A DNA stretch of 64,000 bases, taken from assembly GCA_002256245.1 (NCBI GenBank), contig NKIU01000009.1, forward strand, positions 62,001-126,000, given 5' to 3'. The notes below the pieces were generated by a model. It was given only the letters and a program-made list of their open reading frames with translations. It was not told the DNA's origin and searched no databases. Made by a program: the position numbers and the translations under genes. Positions 8,262-17,543 of the stretch are shown here, piece after piece. The number at the start of each line of letters is the position of its first letter. Position 1 is the stretch's first letter. The DNA comes from Pseudorhodobacter sp. PARRP1 (lineage in GTDB: Bacteria; Pseudomonadota; Alphaproteobacteria; Rhodobacterales; Rhodobacteraceae).

Positions 8262-10973
8262 TTACACCAGCTTGCCGTGGCACGCCTTGAACCGCTGACC
8301 CGAACCGCACGGGCAGGGATCATTCCGCCCCGGATCGCCCCAGGTGGTCGGATCGGTTTCGACAAAGCCTGCGAGGGCTGCCATCACCGTCGGCGCGGCT
8401 GCCGCTTCCGGCGCTGCCGCCGCGCGGTCAGCGGCCTGTGCCGCCTGCTGCTGCGCGATGAACTCGGCCATCATCGCCTCTTGCTCGGCTTGGCTGATCG
8501 GGCGGATTTGTGCCAGTTTCTGCGTCACGTCCTGACGCAGCGAGTTCAGCATCGATTCAAACAGCGTGAAGCTTTCGGTCTTGTATTCGTTCAGCGGATC
8601 GCGCTGCGCATACCCCCGGAACCCCACGACCGAGCGCAGATGCTCCAGCCGCAGCAAATGCTCGCGCCATTTGGCATCAATGCTTTGCAGCAGCAGTTGC
8701 TTTTCGATGTTGCGCATGGTTTCGGGGCCAAATGCCTCAAGCTTTTCGGCCATCAGCGCATCGCTGGCGGTCACGATACGCTCGCGGATGGTTTCCTGGT
8801 CGGTGCCTTCCTCGGCAGCCCAGGCCGCAATCGGCAGATCAAGCCCCATGCGTTCCAGCAAGGCATCATGCAGCGCCGCCGCATCCCAACGGTCGGCGTA
8901 GGTTTTCGGCGGCATGTAGTGATCGACCAGATCCTCGGCAACCTGATGGCGCATGTCCATCACGATCTCGGCCAGATCTTCCGACTGCATGACTTCCATG
9001 CGCTGACCGAAAATCGCCTTGCGCTGGTCGTTCATCACGTCGTCGAACTTCAACAACTGCTTGCGGATGTCAAAGTTGCGGCCTTCCACCTTGGCCTGCG
9101 CGCGTTCCAGCGATTTATTGACCCACGGGTGAACAATCGCCTCGCCTTCCTTCATGCCCAGCTTGGACAGCACCGCATCCAAGCGTTCGCTGCCGAAAAT
9201 CCGCATCAGATCGTCTTCCAGCGAAAGGAAGAACGAAGACCGCCCCGGATCGCCCTGACGGCCAGACCGCCCGCGCAACTGGTTGTCGATGCGGCGGGAT
9301 TCGTGACGCTCGGTCGCCAGAACGAACAGACCCCCGGCCTTTTTCACCGCTTCTTCTTCATCGGCATGTTCGGCTTCAATGCGCGCCCGCACTTCATCGG
9401 GGTGCACAGACGGATCGGCGGCAATCGCCTCCATCACCTTGAACTCGACATTGCCGCCAAGTTTGATGTCGGTGCCCCGGCCCGCCATGTTGGTCGCAAT
9501 CGTCACCGCGTTCAGCTTGCCGGCATCGGCAACAATCTGCGCTTCCTGTTCATGCTGACGCGCGTTCAGCACGTTGTGCGGGATGCCCGCCGCCTTCAGC
9601 ATTTCCGACAACGCTTCGGACTTATCAATCGAGGTGGTGCCGACCAAGATCGGCTGCCCCGTCGCATGGGCTTCCTTGATGGTCTTGACCACACCCTCAA
9701 ATTTCTCACGCGCGGTGCGATACACCGCGTCATGCTCGTCTTTCCGCTGCACGGTGCGGTTGGTCGGCACTTCGACCACGCCCAGCTTGTAGATTTCCAT
9801 GAATTCATCAGCTTCGGTGCTGGCCGTCCCGGTCATCCCTGCCAGCTTGTCATAAAGCCGGAAGTAATTCTGGAAGGTCACGCTTGCCAAAGTGACGTTT
9901 TCCGGCTGAATAGCCACGCCTTCCTTGGCCTCAATCGCCTGATGCAAGCCATCCGACAAACGGCGGCCCTTCATCATCCGGCCGGTGAATTCGTCGATTA
10001 GCATCACCTCGCCATCGCGGACGATATACTGCTGATCCCGCGTGAACAGCTTGTGCGCCCGCAGGGCCTGCGTGACGTGATGCACGATGGTGGTGCTTTC
10101 GGGTTCATACAGGCTCTGCTCGGCGGGCAGAATCCCGGCCTCGTGCAAAGCGTTCTCGATAAACTCGTTGCCGTCTTCCGAATAGGTGACGTTGCGGGTT
10201 TTCTCGTCCAGCTTGTAATGCGTCTCATTCAGCAGCGGGATCAGCTTATCAACCTGCTGATACAGATCGCTGCGATCCTGCGACGGCCCCGAGATGATCA
10301 ACGGTGTGCGCGCCTCATCCACCAGAATCGAGTCCACCTCATCGACAATCGCAAAATTATGCCCGCGCTGGTTCATCTCCTCCAGCGAGGCCTTCATATT
10401 GTCGCGCAGATAGTCGAAGCCCAGCTCGTTATTCGTCGCATAGGTGATGTCAGCGCGATACGCCTCGCGCTTTTCAACTTCGCCCTGATAGGGATAGACG
10501 ACGCCGGTGGTCAGACCCAAAGCGCCGTAAACCTTGCTCATCCATTCCGCATCGCGCTTGGCAAGGTAATCGTTCACCGTCACCACATGCACGCCCTTGC
10601 CCGACAGCGCATTCAGATAGGTCGGGAACGTCGCCACCAGCGTCTTGCCCTCACCCGTGCGCATCTCGGCGATATTGCCCTGATGCAGGAAGATCCCGCC
10701 CATCAGCTGCACATCAAACGCCCGCAGGCCAAGGGCGCGCTTGGCAGCCTCGCGGCAATTCGCAAACGCTTCCGGCAGCAGCGCGTCAAGGCTTTCGCCC
10801 CCGGCAATCCGCTTCTGGAACTCGGCGGTTTTCGCCTTGATGCCCTCATCGCTCAGCGCCGCGAACTCCGGCTCCAGCGCGTTGATCTTTGCCACCAAAG
10901 GACGCACCGACTTGACCATGCGGTCATTCGGCGTTCCAAAAATCTTCCGCGACAGCGTTCCAAGACCCAGCAT
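8262..10973 (-). CDS. secA: Protein translocase ATPase SecA
   Basis: The motor of the Sec pathway, which drives unfolded preproteins through SecYEG at the inner membrane using ATP. The 903-residue length is normal. Walker A is MRTGEGKT, the DEAD-like box is [16 protein letters not shown], followed by [10 protein letters not shown] and [11 protein letters not shown]. The C-terminus carries the SecB/zinc-binding motif [14 protein letters not shown]. The ATG follows GGAG. A likely promoter sits at 11105-11133, leaving a ~125-base leader. The parvulin gene is divergent and also acts on exported proteins. Confidence 0.97.
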   Translation of the reverse strand: MLGLGTLSRKIFGTPNDRMVKSVRPLVAKINALEPEFAALSDEGIKAKTAEFQKRIAGGESLDALLPEAFANCREAAKRALGLRAFDVQLMGGIFLHQGNIAEMRTGEGKTLVATFPTYLNALSGKGVHVVTVNDYLAKRDAEWMSKVYGALGLTTGVVYPYQGEVEKREAYRADITYATNNELGFDYLRDNMKASLEEMNQRGHNFAIVDEVDSILVDEARTPLIISGPSQDRSDLYQQVDKLIPLLNETHYKLDEKTRNVTYSEDGNEFIENALHEAGILPAEQSLYEPESTTIVHHVTQALRAHKLFTRDQQYIVRDGEVMLIDEFTGRMMKGRRLSDGLHQAIEAKEGVAIQPENVTLASVTFQNYFRLYDKLAGMTGTASTEADEFMEIYKLGVVEVPTNRTVQRKDEHDAVYRTAREKFEGVVKTIKEAHATGQPILVGTTSIDKSEALSEMLKAAGIPHNVLNARQHEQEAQIVADAGKLNAVTIATNMAGRGTDIKLGGNVEFKVMEAIAADPSVHPDEVRARIEAEHADEEEAVKKAGGLFVLATERHESRRIDNQLRGRSGRQGDPGRSSFFLSLEDDLMRIFGSERLDAVLSKLGMKEGEAIVHPWVNKSLERAQAKVEGRNFDIRKQLLKFDDVMNDQRKAIFGQRMEVMQSEDLAEIVMDMRHQVAEDLVDHYMPPKTYADRWDAAALHDALLERMGLDLPIAAWAAEEGTDQETIRERIVTASDALMAEKLEAFGPETMRNIEKQLLLQSIDAKWREHLLRLEHLRSVVGFRGYAQRDPLNEYKTESFTLFESMLNSLRQDVTQKLAQIRPISQAEQEAMMAEFIAQQQAAQAADRAAAAPEAAAAPTVMAALAGFVETDPTTWGDPGRNDPCPCGSGQRFKACHGKLV

Positions 10974-11104
10974 GTTTTCTCCGCCCGGTCCTCGTGCTCA
11001 CCGGTATTGACAAGATCGTGTGAGGCTCCGGCTTGCCCGACCGCTGCGGCTTCCGTAGAAGGGCGTCAAAGCTTGGGCAAACCCGCATCACACGCGACCC
11101 GTGC

Positions 11105-11133
11105 GATGTAATTGTATGACCCGGCATAGTCAA
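11105..11133 (-). promoter_or_regulatory. Candidate sigma-70 promoter for secA
   Basis: On the minus strand TTGACT (-35) and TACATC (-10) are separated by 17 bases. It implies an untranslated secA leader of about 125 bases. The -10 match is moderate. Confidence 0.4.
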
Positions 11134-11171
11134 CGTCGCGCAGGGTTGCGGACCGATCAGGAGAGTGTGAG

Positions 11172-12020
11172 ATGGCAAAAGCGATGCGGTTTATGGCAGG
11201 GATGGCACTGTCCTTCGCCCTTGCAGCCCCGGCCTTGGCCCAAGACCCAACCGCCGACACGGTGATTGCGACGGTGAACGGCACCAACATCACGCTGGGC
11301 AACATGATTGTGGCACGCGAAAGCCTGCCCGATCAGTATAAAACCCTGCCGCCGGATGTGCTGTTCAAAGGCATCCTCGATCAGTTGGTGCAGCAAACCG
11401 TGCTGGAACAGTCGATGGGCGACAAGCTGACCAAGAAAGATACGCTGCAACTGGAAAATGACCGCCGCAGCTATCTGTCCAACGCCGCACTGAAGCCGGT
11501 TGTGACCGCTGCCGTCAGCGACGAGGCCCTGCAAAAGGCCTATGACGAGAAATTCAAAGACTCCAAGCCCGCCACCGAATATCACGCAGCCCACATCCTT
11601 GTGGACAGCGAGGAAAAGGCAAACGAATTGAAGGCAGAGCTGGCCAAGGGTGCCGCTTTCGCCGATCTCGCCAAGGCCAATTCCACCGATACCGGGTCCG
11701 GCGCGCAGGGCGGTGATCTGGGTTGGTTCGGTCTGGGTGCGATGGTCAAGCCGTTTGAAGATGCTGTGGTGGCCGCCAAGGTGGGCGAAGTCGCAGGTCC
11801 GATCAAATCCGATTTTGGCTGGCACCTGATCCTTGTCAGCGAAACCCGCATTGCCGCCCAACCGACGCTTGACGAGTTGCGTGACGAGTTGGCGCAAGGC
11901 ATCGAACAGAAGGCCGTCGAGGATCACATCAAGACGCTGACCGCAGCCGCCAAGATCGAAAAGCCCGGTGAGGCCGTCGATCCGAAATTCCTCGGCGACG
12001 CGACCCTGCTTGATAAATAA
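11172..12020 (+). CDS. Periplasmic peptidyl-prolyl cis-trans isomerase, parvulin type
   Basis: A 282-residue exported foldase. A signal peptide covers residues 1-24 (ending APALAQ). Residues ~25-130 form a SurA/PrsA-like chaperone region (VNGTNITLGNM), and ~133-230 form a parvulin domain with HAAHILV, GAQGGDLGWF and FGWHLI. The family catalyses proline isomerisation and assists outer-membrane protein folding. The start has AGGAG eight bases upstream. The gene is divergent from secA. A hairpin follows at 12055. Confidence 0.92.
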   Translation: MAKAMRFMAGMALSFALAAPALAQDPTADTVIATVNGTNITLGNMIVARESLPDQYKTLPPDVLFKGILDQLVQQTVLEQSMGDKLTKKDTLQLENDRRSYLSNAALKPVVTAAVSDEALQKAYDEKFKDSKPATEYHAAHILVDSEEKANELKAELAKGAAFADLAKANSTDTGSGAQGGDLGWFGLGAMVKPFEDAVVAAKVGEVAGPIKSDFGWHLILVSETRIAAQPTLDELRDELAQGIEQKAVEDHIKTLTAAAKIEKPGEAVDPKFLGDATLLDK

Positions 12021-12054
12021 CGGTTACGCAGCGCCATTAAAGCGCTAAGAACAT

Positions 12055-12092
12055 GGGCGCGCAGACCATCCGGTTTGCGCGCCCCATTTGTC
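12055..12092 (+). terminator. Hairpin between the parvulin gene and argJ
   Basis: GGGCGCGCA (12055-12063) pairs with TGCGCGCCC (12076-12084), a perfect 9-bp stem, followed by CATTTGT. It ends about 35 bases before the argJ start, so it may terminate the upstream transcript or separate the two genes only partly. Confidence 0.5.
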
Positions 12093-12118
12093 AGATCACC
12101 CAAGGCACGAGGCATCCG

Positions 12119-13474
12119 ATGGCGAAGAAAGAGTTGAAGGCAAAGGTCAAGGCTTTGAAAGCCAAGCTGAAAGCCGTGGCGACCGCCGTTGAAACCCCGG
12201 TGGCCGAGGCTGTGGCCGAAATCGCCGCCAAGGTGAAAAAGGCCAAGCCCGTCTCGCCGCTCGCTCCCGCGGCGTTCCCCAGCCTTCCCCTGATCGCAGG
12301 CGTCGAATTCGCCGCTGTCGAGGCCGGCATCAAATACCAGAACCGCAAGGATGTGATGCTGGTCCGCCTCGCCCCCGGCACCGCGATGGCGGGCGTGTTC
12401 ACCCGCTCCACCACCCGCTCGGCCTGCGTGCGCGACTGTCAGGCCAAACTGGCGATGAAAGTGCCCGCCGATGTGGGTGCGGCGATTGTGGTGAACTCTG
12501 GCAACTCCAACGCCTTCACTGGCCGCGTTGGCGATGAAGCCGTAAGCGCCGTCACCATCGGCGTGGCGGACGCCTTGGGCATCCCCGCCGCCCGCGTGTT
12601 CTCCTCCTCCACCGGGGTGATCGGCGAGCCGCTGCCCTTCGAAAAGATCACCGACAAAACCGCCGAACTCGCCGCAGCCTTGCGCGAAGACGCGATTGAG
12701 ATGGCCGCCCACGCCATGATGACCACCGACACCTTCCCGAAAGGTGCCGCCGCTACCGTGCAGGGCGATGGCGGATTGATCCAGATCGCGGGCATCGCCA
12801 AAGGCTCTGGCATGATCGCGCCGGATATGGCGACGATGCTGGTCTATATCTTCACCGATGCCAAAATCAGCGCCACCAACCTGCAAAAACTGCTGTCGCG
12901 CAACACCGACGACACCTTCAACGCCATCACCGTTGATAGCGATACCTCAACCTCCGACACGCTGCTGCTGGCCGCCACGGGCAAATCCGAAGCCGCCGAG
13001 TTGAAGGGTGTGCATCTGAAAGCCTTCGAATCCGCCCTGCGCGGCGTGATGATGGACCTCGCCCATCAAGTGATCCGCGACGGTGAGGGTGCCACCAAAT
13101 TCGTCGAAATCCGCATCTCCGGTGCTGCTTCCAACGCCGATGCCCACAAACTCGCCATGGCCATCGCCAACTCGCCCTTGGTGAAAACCGCCATCGCGGG
13201 CCAAGACCCGAACTGGGGCCGCATCGTCGCCGCCATCGGCAAATCTGGCGCGGAAGCTGATCGTGACAAGCTGAGCATCCGCTTCGGCGATATTTTGGTG
13301 GCCGAAAACGGCTGGCGCAACCCCAACTACCGCGAAGAAGATGGTGCCGCCTACATGTTGCAATCCGATCTGGTGATCGCCGTCGATATGGGCCTCGGCA
13401 AATCCAAACGCTCGGTCTGGACCTGCGATCTGACCAACCGCTACATCGAAATCAACGCCGACTACCGCTCTTGA
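12119..13474 (+). CDS. argJ: Bifunctional ArgJ: glutamate N-acetyltransferase / amino-acid acetyltransferase
   Basis: Catalyses the cyclic arginine pathway step: transfers acetyl from N-acetylornithine to glutamate, and may also use acetyl-CoA. The precursor self-cleaves before the Thr in MIAPDMATML, giving alpha and beta chains. Other family marks are VNSGNSNAFTG and DPNWGR. The chosen ATG at 12119 has CACGAGG upstream. The protein is 451 residues, about 45 longer than usual, because of a Lys/Ala-rich N-terminal stretch (residues 2-50) of repeated KAK/KVK/KLK blocks that is not part of the catalytic fold. mutT follows after a GC-rich palindrome. Confidence 0.95.
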   Translation: MAKKELKAKVKALKAKLKAVATAVETPVAEAVAEIAAKVKKAKPVSPLAPAAFPSLPLIAGVEFAAVEAGIKYQNRKDVMLVRLAPGTAMAGVFTRSTTRSACVRDCQAKLAMKVPADVGAAIVVNSGNSNAFTGRVGDEAVSAVTIGVADALGIPAARVFSSSTGVIGEPLPFEKITDKTAELAAALREDAIEMAAHAMMTTDTFPKGAAATVQGDGGLIQIAGIAKGSGMIAPDMATMLVYIFTDAKISATNLQKLLSRNTDDTFNAITVDSDTSTSDTLLLAATGKSEAAELKGVHLKAFESALRGVMMDLAHQVIRDGEGATKFVEIRISGAASNADAHKLAMAIANSPLVKTAIAGQDPNWGRIVAAIGKSGAEADRDKLSIRFGDILVAENGWRNPNYREEDGAAYMLQSDLVIAVDMGLGKSKRSVWTCDLTNRYIEINADYRS

Positions 13475-13494
13475 TTTCACCTGTTCCTAAATAT

Positions 13495-13521
13495 CCCGGG
13501 GGCCCGGGGGCTGGCCCCCGG
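13495..13521. repeat. GC-rich palindromic element between argJ and mutT
   Basis: CCGGGGGC and GCCCCCGG form an 8-bp stem with a 2-base loop, with a second CCCGGGGG copy just before it. Such ATATCCCGGGGG-type palindromes are frequent between genes in Rhodobacteraceae; here it could act as a terminator or mRNA stabiliser. No T-tract follows. Confidence 0.5.
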
Positions 13522-13547
13522 TTCCGCCATTTCAGCAAAGCGCCCGC

Positions 13548-13946
13548 ATGAAAACCCTGCTCGTCTCCGCCGTCGCCCTGATCGACCCCGAAGGCCGCGT
13601 CCTTCTGGCGCAACGCCCCGAAGGCAAATCCCTCGCCGGCCTGTGGGAGTTTCCCGGCGGCAAGGTTGAACCCGGCGAGACGCCCGAGGCCGCCTTGATC
13701 CGAGAACTGAAGGAAGAACTCGGCATCGACACCTGGAAAAGCTGCCTCGCCCCCCTCACCTTCGCCAGCCACAGTTACGACGACTTCCACCTCTTGATGC
13801 CGCTGTTCGCCTGCCGCCGCTGGGAGGGTATCCCCACCCCGCAAGAAGGTCAAAACCTCGCTTGGGTGCGCCCGCAAAACCTGCGCGACTACCCCATGCC
13901 CGCCGCCGATCTGCCCCTTATCCCGATCCTGCGCGATTGGCTTTAG
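13548..13946 (+). CDS. mutT: MutT-type NUDIX hydrolase (8-oxo-dGTP pyrophosphatase)
   Basis: A 132-residue NUDIX protein that hydrolyses 8-oxo-dGTP to the monophosphate and so prevents A:T to C:G mutations. The complete NUDIX box, G-x5-E-x7-RELKEELGI, runs over residues 38-60 and supplies the metal-binding glutamates. Length matches MutT. It lies just downstream of argJ in the same direction, an order common in the family. Confidence 0.92.
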   Translation: MKTLLVSAVALIDPEGRVLLAQRPEGKSLAGLWEFPGGKVEPGETPEAALIRELKEELGIDTWKSCLAPLTFASHSYDDFHLLMPLFACRRWEGIPTPQEGQNLAWVRPQNLRDYPMPAADLPLIPILRDWL

Positions 13947-14058
13947 CTTCCGCCTAAAATTCTTCCAAATTTCCGGCGGTGACGACGAAATTCTAGTGGG
14001 AATTTTAACGAATCGCTCCTAGTCTGATCGAAATCAACGCTGATTGGGGGATTGGCAC

Positions 14059-14199
14059 ATGCTGCGGACTATTTCGGTTGGAAGTTGCGTTTCTATTCAG
14101 GGCCTGTTGGTCGCTCAGATGTCCGATGGCAAAATCGCGGTGAAGGTGGATGAGAAAACCTTTGTCGGCTACCCGGTGAACCGCGCCAAACCTTCCTGA
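14059..14199 (+). CDS. Small conserved-looking protein of 46 residues, function unknown
   Basis: A short gene with GGGGG upstream of the ATG and a strong terminator 20 bases after the stop. The product starts MLRTISVGSCVSIQG and contains VDEKTFVGYPV near the C-terminus; it alternates small hydrophobic and polar residues as in a small beta-barrel. I recall similar short proteins in Rhodobacteraceae but cannot name the family. The complete gene-plus-terminator layout supports a real gene. Codon use is ordinary. Confidence 0.65.
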   Translation: MLRTISVGSCVSIQGLLVAQMSDGKIAVKVDEKTFVGYPVNRAKPS

Positions 14200-14218
14200 C
14201 CACGGCGACAGAATTGAT

Positions 14219-14251
14219 AAAGGCCGGGGTTTCCCCCGGCCTTTTCTATTT
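14219..14251. terminator. Bidirectional rho-independent terminator
   Basis: GGCCGGGG (14222-14229) pairs with CCCCGGCC (14234-14241), with TTTTCTATTTT after it on the plus strand and an A/T flank on the other side. It sits between the convergent 46-codon gene and infB and can serve both. Confidence 0.8.
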
Positions 14252-14274
14252 TGACCCCCGTCTCCGGGGAACTC

Positions 14275-16881
14275 TTACGCCAGCGTGCGCTGAATCTCTT
14301 CACGCTCAAAGATCTCGATCACATCGCCCGCGCGGATATCGTCATAGCGTTCAAACGCCATACCGCATTCCTGACCCGAGATGACTTCCTTCACCTCGTC
14401 CTTGTAGCGCTTCAGCGTCTTCAGCGTGCCCTCATGGATCACCACGTTGTCACGCAGCAAGCGCACGCCCGCCGAGCGGCGCGCAACGCCTTCGGTGACG
14501 ATACAACCCGCCACCTGACCAATGCCGGTGACCTTGAACACCTCTTTGATCGTCGCATAACCGATGAAGGTTTCGCGGATCTCGGCCTTCAGCAGGCCCG
14601 AAGCCGCTGCCTTGATGTCATCCACCAGATCATAAATGATCGAGTAATAGCGGATTTCCACGCCCTTCTGATGCGCCGAGTTCCGCGCCGAGGCATTCGC
14701 CCGCACGTTGAAGCCGATGATCGGGCATTTCGACGCTTCCGCCAACATCACGTCGGTATCGGTGATCGCTCCCACGCCATAAGACAGCACACGCACGCGG
14801 ACTTCCTCGTTGCCGACCTTTTCCAAGGCCTGCACGATCGCTTCGGCAGAACCCTGCACGTCGGCCTTCACCAGCACCGGCAGCTCTGCAACCGACTGAT
14901 CCGCCTTGGCTTTCGCCATCAGCTGTTCCAGCGTCGTCGCCGCTCCAGCCGCCGCGCGTTTGTCTTTGGTGACATTCTCGCGGTAGGTGGCAATCTCACG
15001 CGCCTGCGCTTCGGTTTCCACCACGTTCAGCGTATCGCCAGCCGAGGGCGTGCCGGACAGACCCAGCACTTCCACCGGAACAGATGGCCCAGCTTCGTCA
15101 ATCCGCTCGCCCTTGTCGTTGATCAGCGCGCGCACCTTGCCCCACTGCTCGCCGACGACAAAGATGTCGCCTTTGCGCAGGGTGCCGTTCTGCACCAGAA
15201 CCGTCGCAATCGGGCCGCGACCCACGTCCAGCTTGGCCTCAATCACGGCGCCCGCAGCAGCCCGGTTCGGGTTGGCGCGCAGTTCCAGAATTTCAGCTTG
15301 CAAAGCAATGGCTTCCAGCAGCGCGTCGATGCCTTGGCCGGTCTTGGCCGAAACTTCCACGTCCTGCACGTCGCCCGACATCTGTTCCACCACGATCTCG
15401 TGCTGCAACAGATCGGTGCGTACCTTCATCGGGTCTGCGCCGTATTTATCGACCTTGTTGATCGCCACGATCATCGGCACTTTCGCCGCTTTCGCATGGG
15501 CAATCGCTTCAATCGTCTGCGGCATCACGGCGTCATCCGCCGCAACCACCAGCACCACGATATCCGTGACCTGAGCCCCGCGCGACCGCATCGAGGTAAA
15601 CGCCGCGTGGCCGGGTGTGTCGAGGAAGGTCAGAACCTGACCGCCTTCGGTCGTCACCTGATAGGCGCCGATGTGCTGGGTGATGCCGCCAGCTTCGCCC
15701 GACACCACATTCGCCTTGCGAATCGCGTCCAGCAGGCTGGTTTTGCCGTGGTCAACGTGACCCATGATTGTGACAATCGGCGGCCGGGTGATGCGGTTTT
15801 CATCCGCATCCGCCACGACTTCAATCGCTTGTTCCACGTCAGCATCCGACACGCGCACGGCTTTGTGGCCGAATTCCTCGATCACCAGTTCGGCCGTATC
15901 GGCGTCAATGGCTTGGTTCATCGTCACCATCATGCCCATTTTCATCAGGCTTTTGACGACATCCGCCGCGCGTTCGGTCATCCGGTTGGCCAGTTCAGAA
16001 ACCGTGATGGTTTCCGGCAACTGCACGTCGCGGAATTGCTTTTCAGGCTTGCCGACACCCAGCGCCTTGGCGCGGGCTTTTTCCTGCTTGCGCTTCATCG
16101 CCGCCATCGAGCGCGTGCGACCGCCTTCGCCCGCCAACGCATCGTTCAGCGTCAGCTTGCCCGTGCGGCGACCGTCATCGGTTTTGGCCTTGGCATTGCG
16201 CTCGCGCTCTTCGCGGTCACGATCAACCTTGCGCACCGCCAATGCGGGCTTGGCGCCCATCGGCGCGCGTGCAGCGGTTTCTGCCGCGGTAGGTGGTGCG
16301 GCCGGTGCGTTGCGATCAGCCCGCTCACCGCGAGCCGCAGGGGCAGCTTCGGCAGGCTTTTCAGCGACAGGCTGACGGCGCGAGGTGCCAAGCACATCGG
16401 CCTTGCGGGCAGCGGCTTTCGCCACGGCCTCTGCCGCAGCTTCAGCGCGCAGGCGTTCTTCCTCATCGGCCTTGGCCTTGGCAGCCGCCACGCGCTCACG
16501 CTCTTCGCGTTCCTTCGTTTCGGCTTCTTCGCGTTTGCGCGCACGCTCTTCATCGCGTGCCTTGTCGTCTTCGGCGCGGCGCGCGGCGTCTTCAGCCTCG
16601 CGCGCTTTGGCAACGCGCAGGGCCGCCAGACGGCGTTCCATTTCGGCATCGGAAATGCCAGCGGGGCGCTTGGACGGATCGCCCAGATGCGCCGCCGACC
16701 CCGAAGCAGCCGCAGCGCCGGGCGTGCCCGGTTTGGCCGCAGCCACCGGCACGACCACGCGCTTGCGCTTCGTTTCGACCACAACGCTTTTCGTGCGGCC
16801 ATGGGAGAAGCTTTGCTTCACCTGACCGGAACGAGGTGCGCCACCCAGGCCGAGGGGTTTTTTGCCGTCTGTATCGCTCAT
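14275..16881 (-). CDS. infB: Translation initiation factor IF-2
   Basis: GTPase that delivers initiator fMet-tRNA to the 30S subunit and promotes subunit joining. The protein has 868 residues. Residues 1-~270 are the long Lys/Glu/Ala-rich N-terminal region; an IF2_N-like domain lies near 285-340; the G domain has GHVDHGKT at 374-381, DTPGHAAF and NKVDK; beta-barrel domains and the C-terminal fMet-tRNA-binding domain follow. It is the last gene of the rimP-nusA-ylxR-infB unit, starting six bases after the ylxR stop. Confidence 0.97.
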   Translation of the reverse strand: MSDTDGKKPLGLGGAPRSGQVKQSFSHGRTKSVVVETKRKRVVVPVAAAKPGTPGAAAASGSAAHLGDPSKRPAGISDAEMERRLAALRVAKAREAEDAARRAEDDKARDEERARKREEAETKEREERERVAAAKAKADEEERLRAEAAAEAVAKAAARKADVLGTSRRQPVAEKPAEAAPAARGERADRNAPAAPPTAAETAARAPMGAKPALAVRKVDRDREERERNAKAKTDDGRRTGKLTLNDALAGEGGRTRSMAAMKRKQEKARAKALGVGKPEKQFRDVQLPETITVSELANRMTERAADVVKSLMKMGMMVTMNQAIDADTAELVIEEFGHKAVRVSDADVEQAIEVVADADENRITRPPIVTIMGHVDHGKTSLLDAIRKANVVSGEAGGITQHIGAYQVTTEGGQVLTFLDTPGHAAFTSMRSRGAQVTDIVVLVVAADDAVMPQTIEAIAHAKAAKVPMIVAINKVDKYGADPMKVRTDLLQHEIVVEQMSGDVQDVEVSAKTGQGIDALLEAIALQAEILELRANPNRAAAGAVIEAKLDVGRGPIATVLVQNGTLRKGDIFVVGEQWGKVRALINDKGERIDEAGPSVPVEVLGLSGTPSAGDTLNVVETEAQAREIATYRENVTKDKRAAAGAATTLEQLMAKAKADQSVAELPVLVKADVQGSAEAIVQALEKVGNEEVRVRVLSYGVGAITDTDVMLAEASKCPIIGFNVRANASARNSAHQKGVEIRYYSIIYDLVDDIKAAASGLLKAEIRETFIGYATIKEVFKVTGIGQVAGCIVTEGVARRSAGVRLLRDNVVIHEGTLKTLKRYKDEVKEVISGQECGMAFERYDDIRAGDVIEIFEREEIQRTLA

Positions 16882-16886
16882 GCGTC

Positions 16887-17522
16887 CTACGTATCCTTCA
16901 AGGCGATCTCGTCGCCATCCTGCTGAGTGGTTTGCCCACGCAAACCCGCCAGCCTTGCCGCTTCCTCTACAACACGCGTCGTGAGTCCACCAGCGCCAAG
17001 CGCGGCGTGTATCGCACGTTCGCGCCCGAAAGCCAAACCCAATTCCTCCGCCGACAAAAAGCCGATATACGATCCTTCACCATCCGGTGCGCGCAGCTTG
17101 GTCTTGCCGCGTTCAGACCCGTCGGCGGCTTGCAGAAGCACCCGCACCTTGTCCTTTTGCAGCCATTCCTTGACCTTTTCATAGCCCATCACGGCCCCGC
17201 TGGCCTTGCGCGCCAGACTGATCAGATCAACCACCCGCCGCAAAAGCAGCGCCTCTACCAGATCGGCCAGATCGTCCGGCACTTTCACCGGCTGGCGCGC
17301 GGCGCGCGAAAACAGCCCCTTCTTGGCCGCCTTCTCAATCGCCGCCCGATCCGCCGAGACGTAAAAGCCCCGGCCCGGCAGCCGTGCCAGAATATCCGGC
17401 ACAACCATATCTTCCGGCCCCAGACAAAAGCGGATCAAACCCGCCTTTGGCTGAACATCTCCGGTCGCAATGCACTTGCGTTCCGGGTCGTCTTGCAGAT
17501 TTTCCCGGCCGCCGCGTGTCAC
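16887..17522 (-). CDS. RNA-binding protein: YlxR (DUF448) domain fused to an L7Ae-like domain
   Basis: A 211-residue protein that begins at GTG. Residues ~10-85 match YlxR ([19 protein letters not shown]), and ~90-185 resemble the L7Ae/YlxQ fold ([18 protein letters not shown]). In many bacteria these are two neighbouring genes between nusA and infB; the fused form is normal in alphaproteobacteria. YlxR has been linked to RNase P and transcription control elsewhere; the role here is not known. It is co-transcribed with nusA and infB. Confidence 0.85.
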   Translation of the reverse strand: MTRGGRENLQDDPERKCIATGDVQPKAGLIRFCLGPEDMVVPDILARLPGRGFYVSADRAAIEKAAKKGLFSRAARQPVKVPDDLADLVEALLLRRVVDLISLARKASGAVMGYEKVKEWLQKDKVRVLLQAADGSERGKTKLRAPDGEGSYIGFLSAEELGLAFGRERAIHAALGAGGLTTRVVEEAARLAGLRGQTTQQDGDEIALKDT

Positions 17523-17543
17523 GCGTTACCCCCGAGGCCTAAA

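Noticed and set aside
8169-10001. Open frame of about 610 codons on the plus strand opposite secA
   Set aside because: Antisense of SecA codons; Arg/His/Leu-rich low-complexity translation.
14251-16926. Very long open frame (about 890 codons) on the plus strand opposite infB
   Set aside because: It is the antisense of infB. The product is His/Arg/Gln-rich with no domain, as expected when a high-GC gene is read on the other strand.
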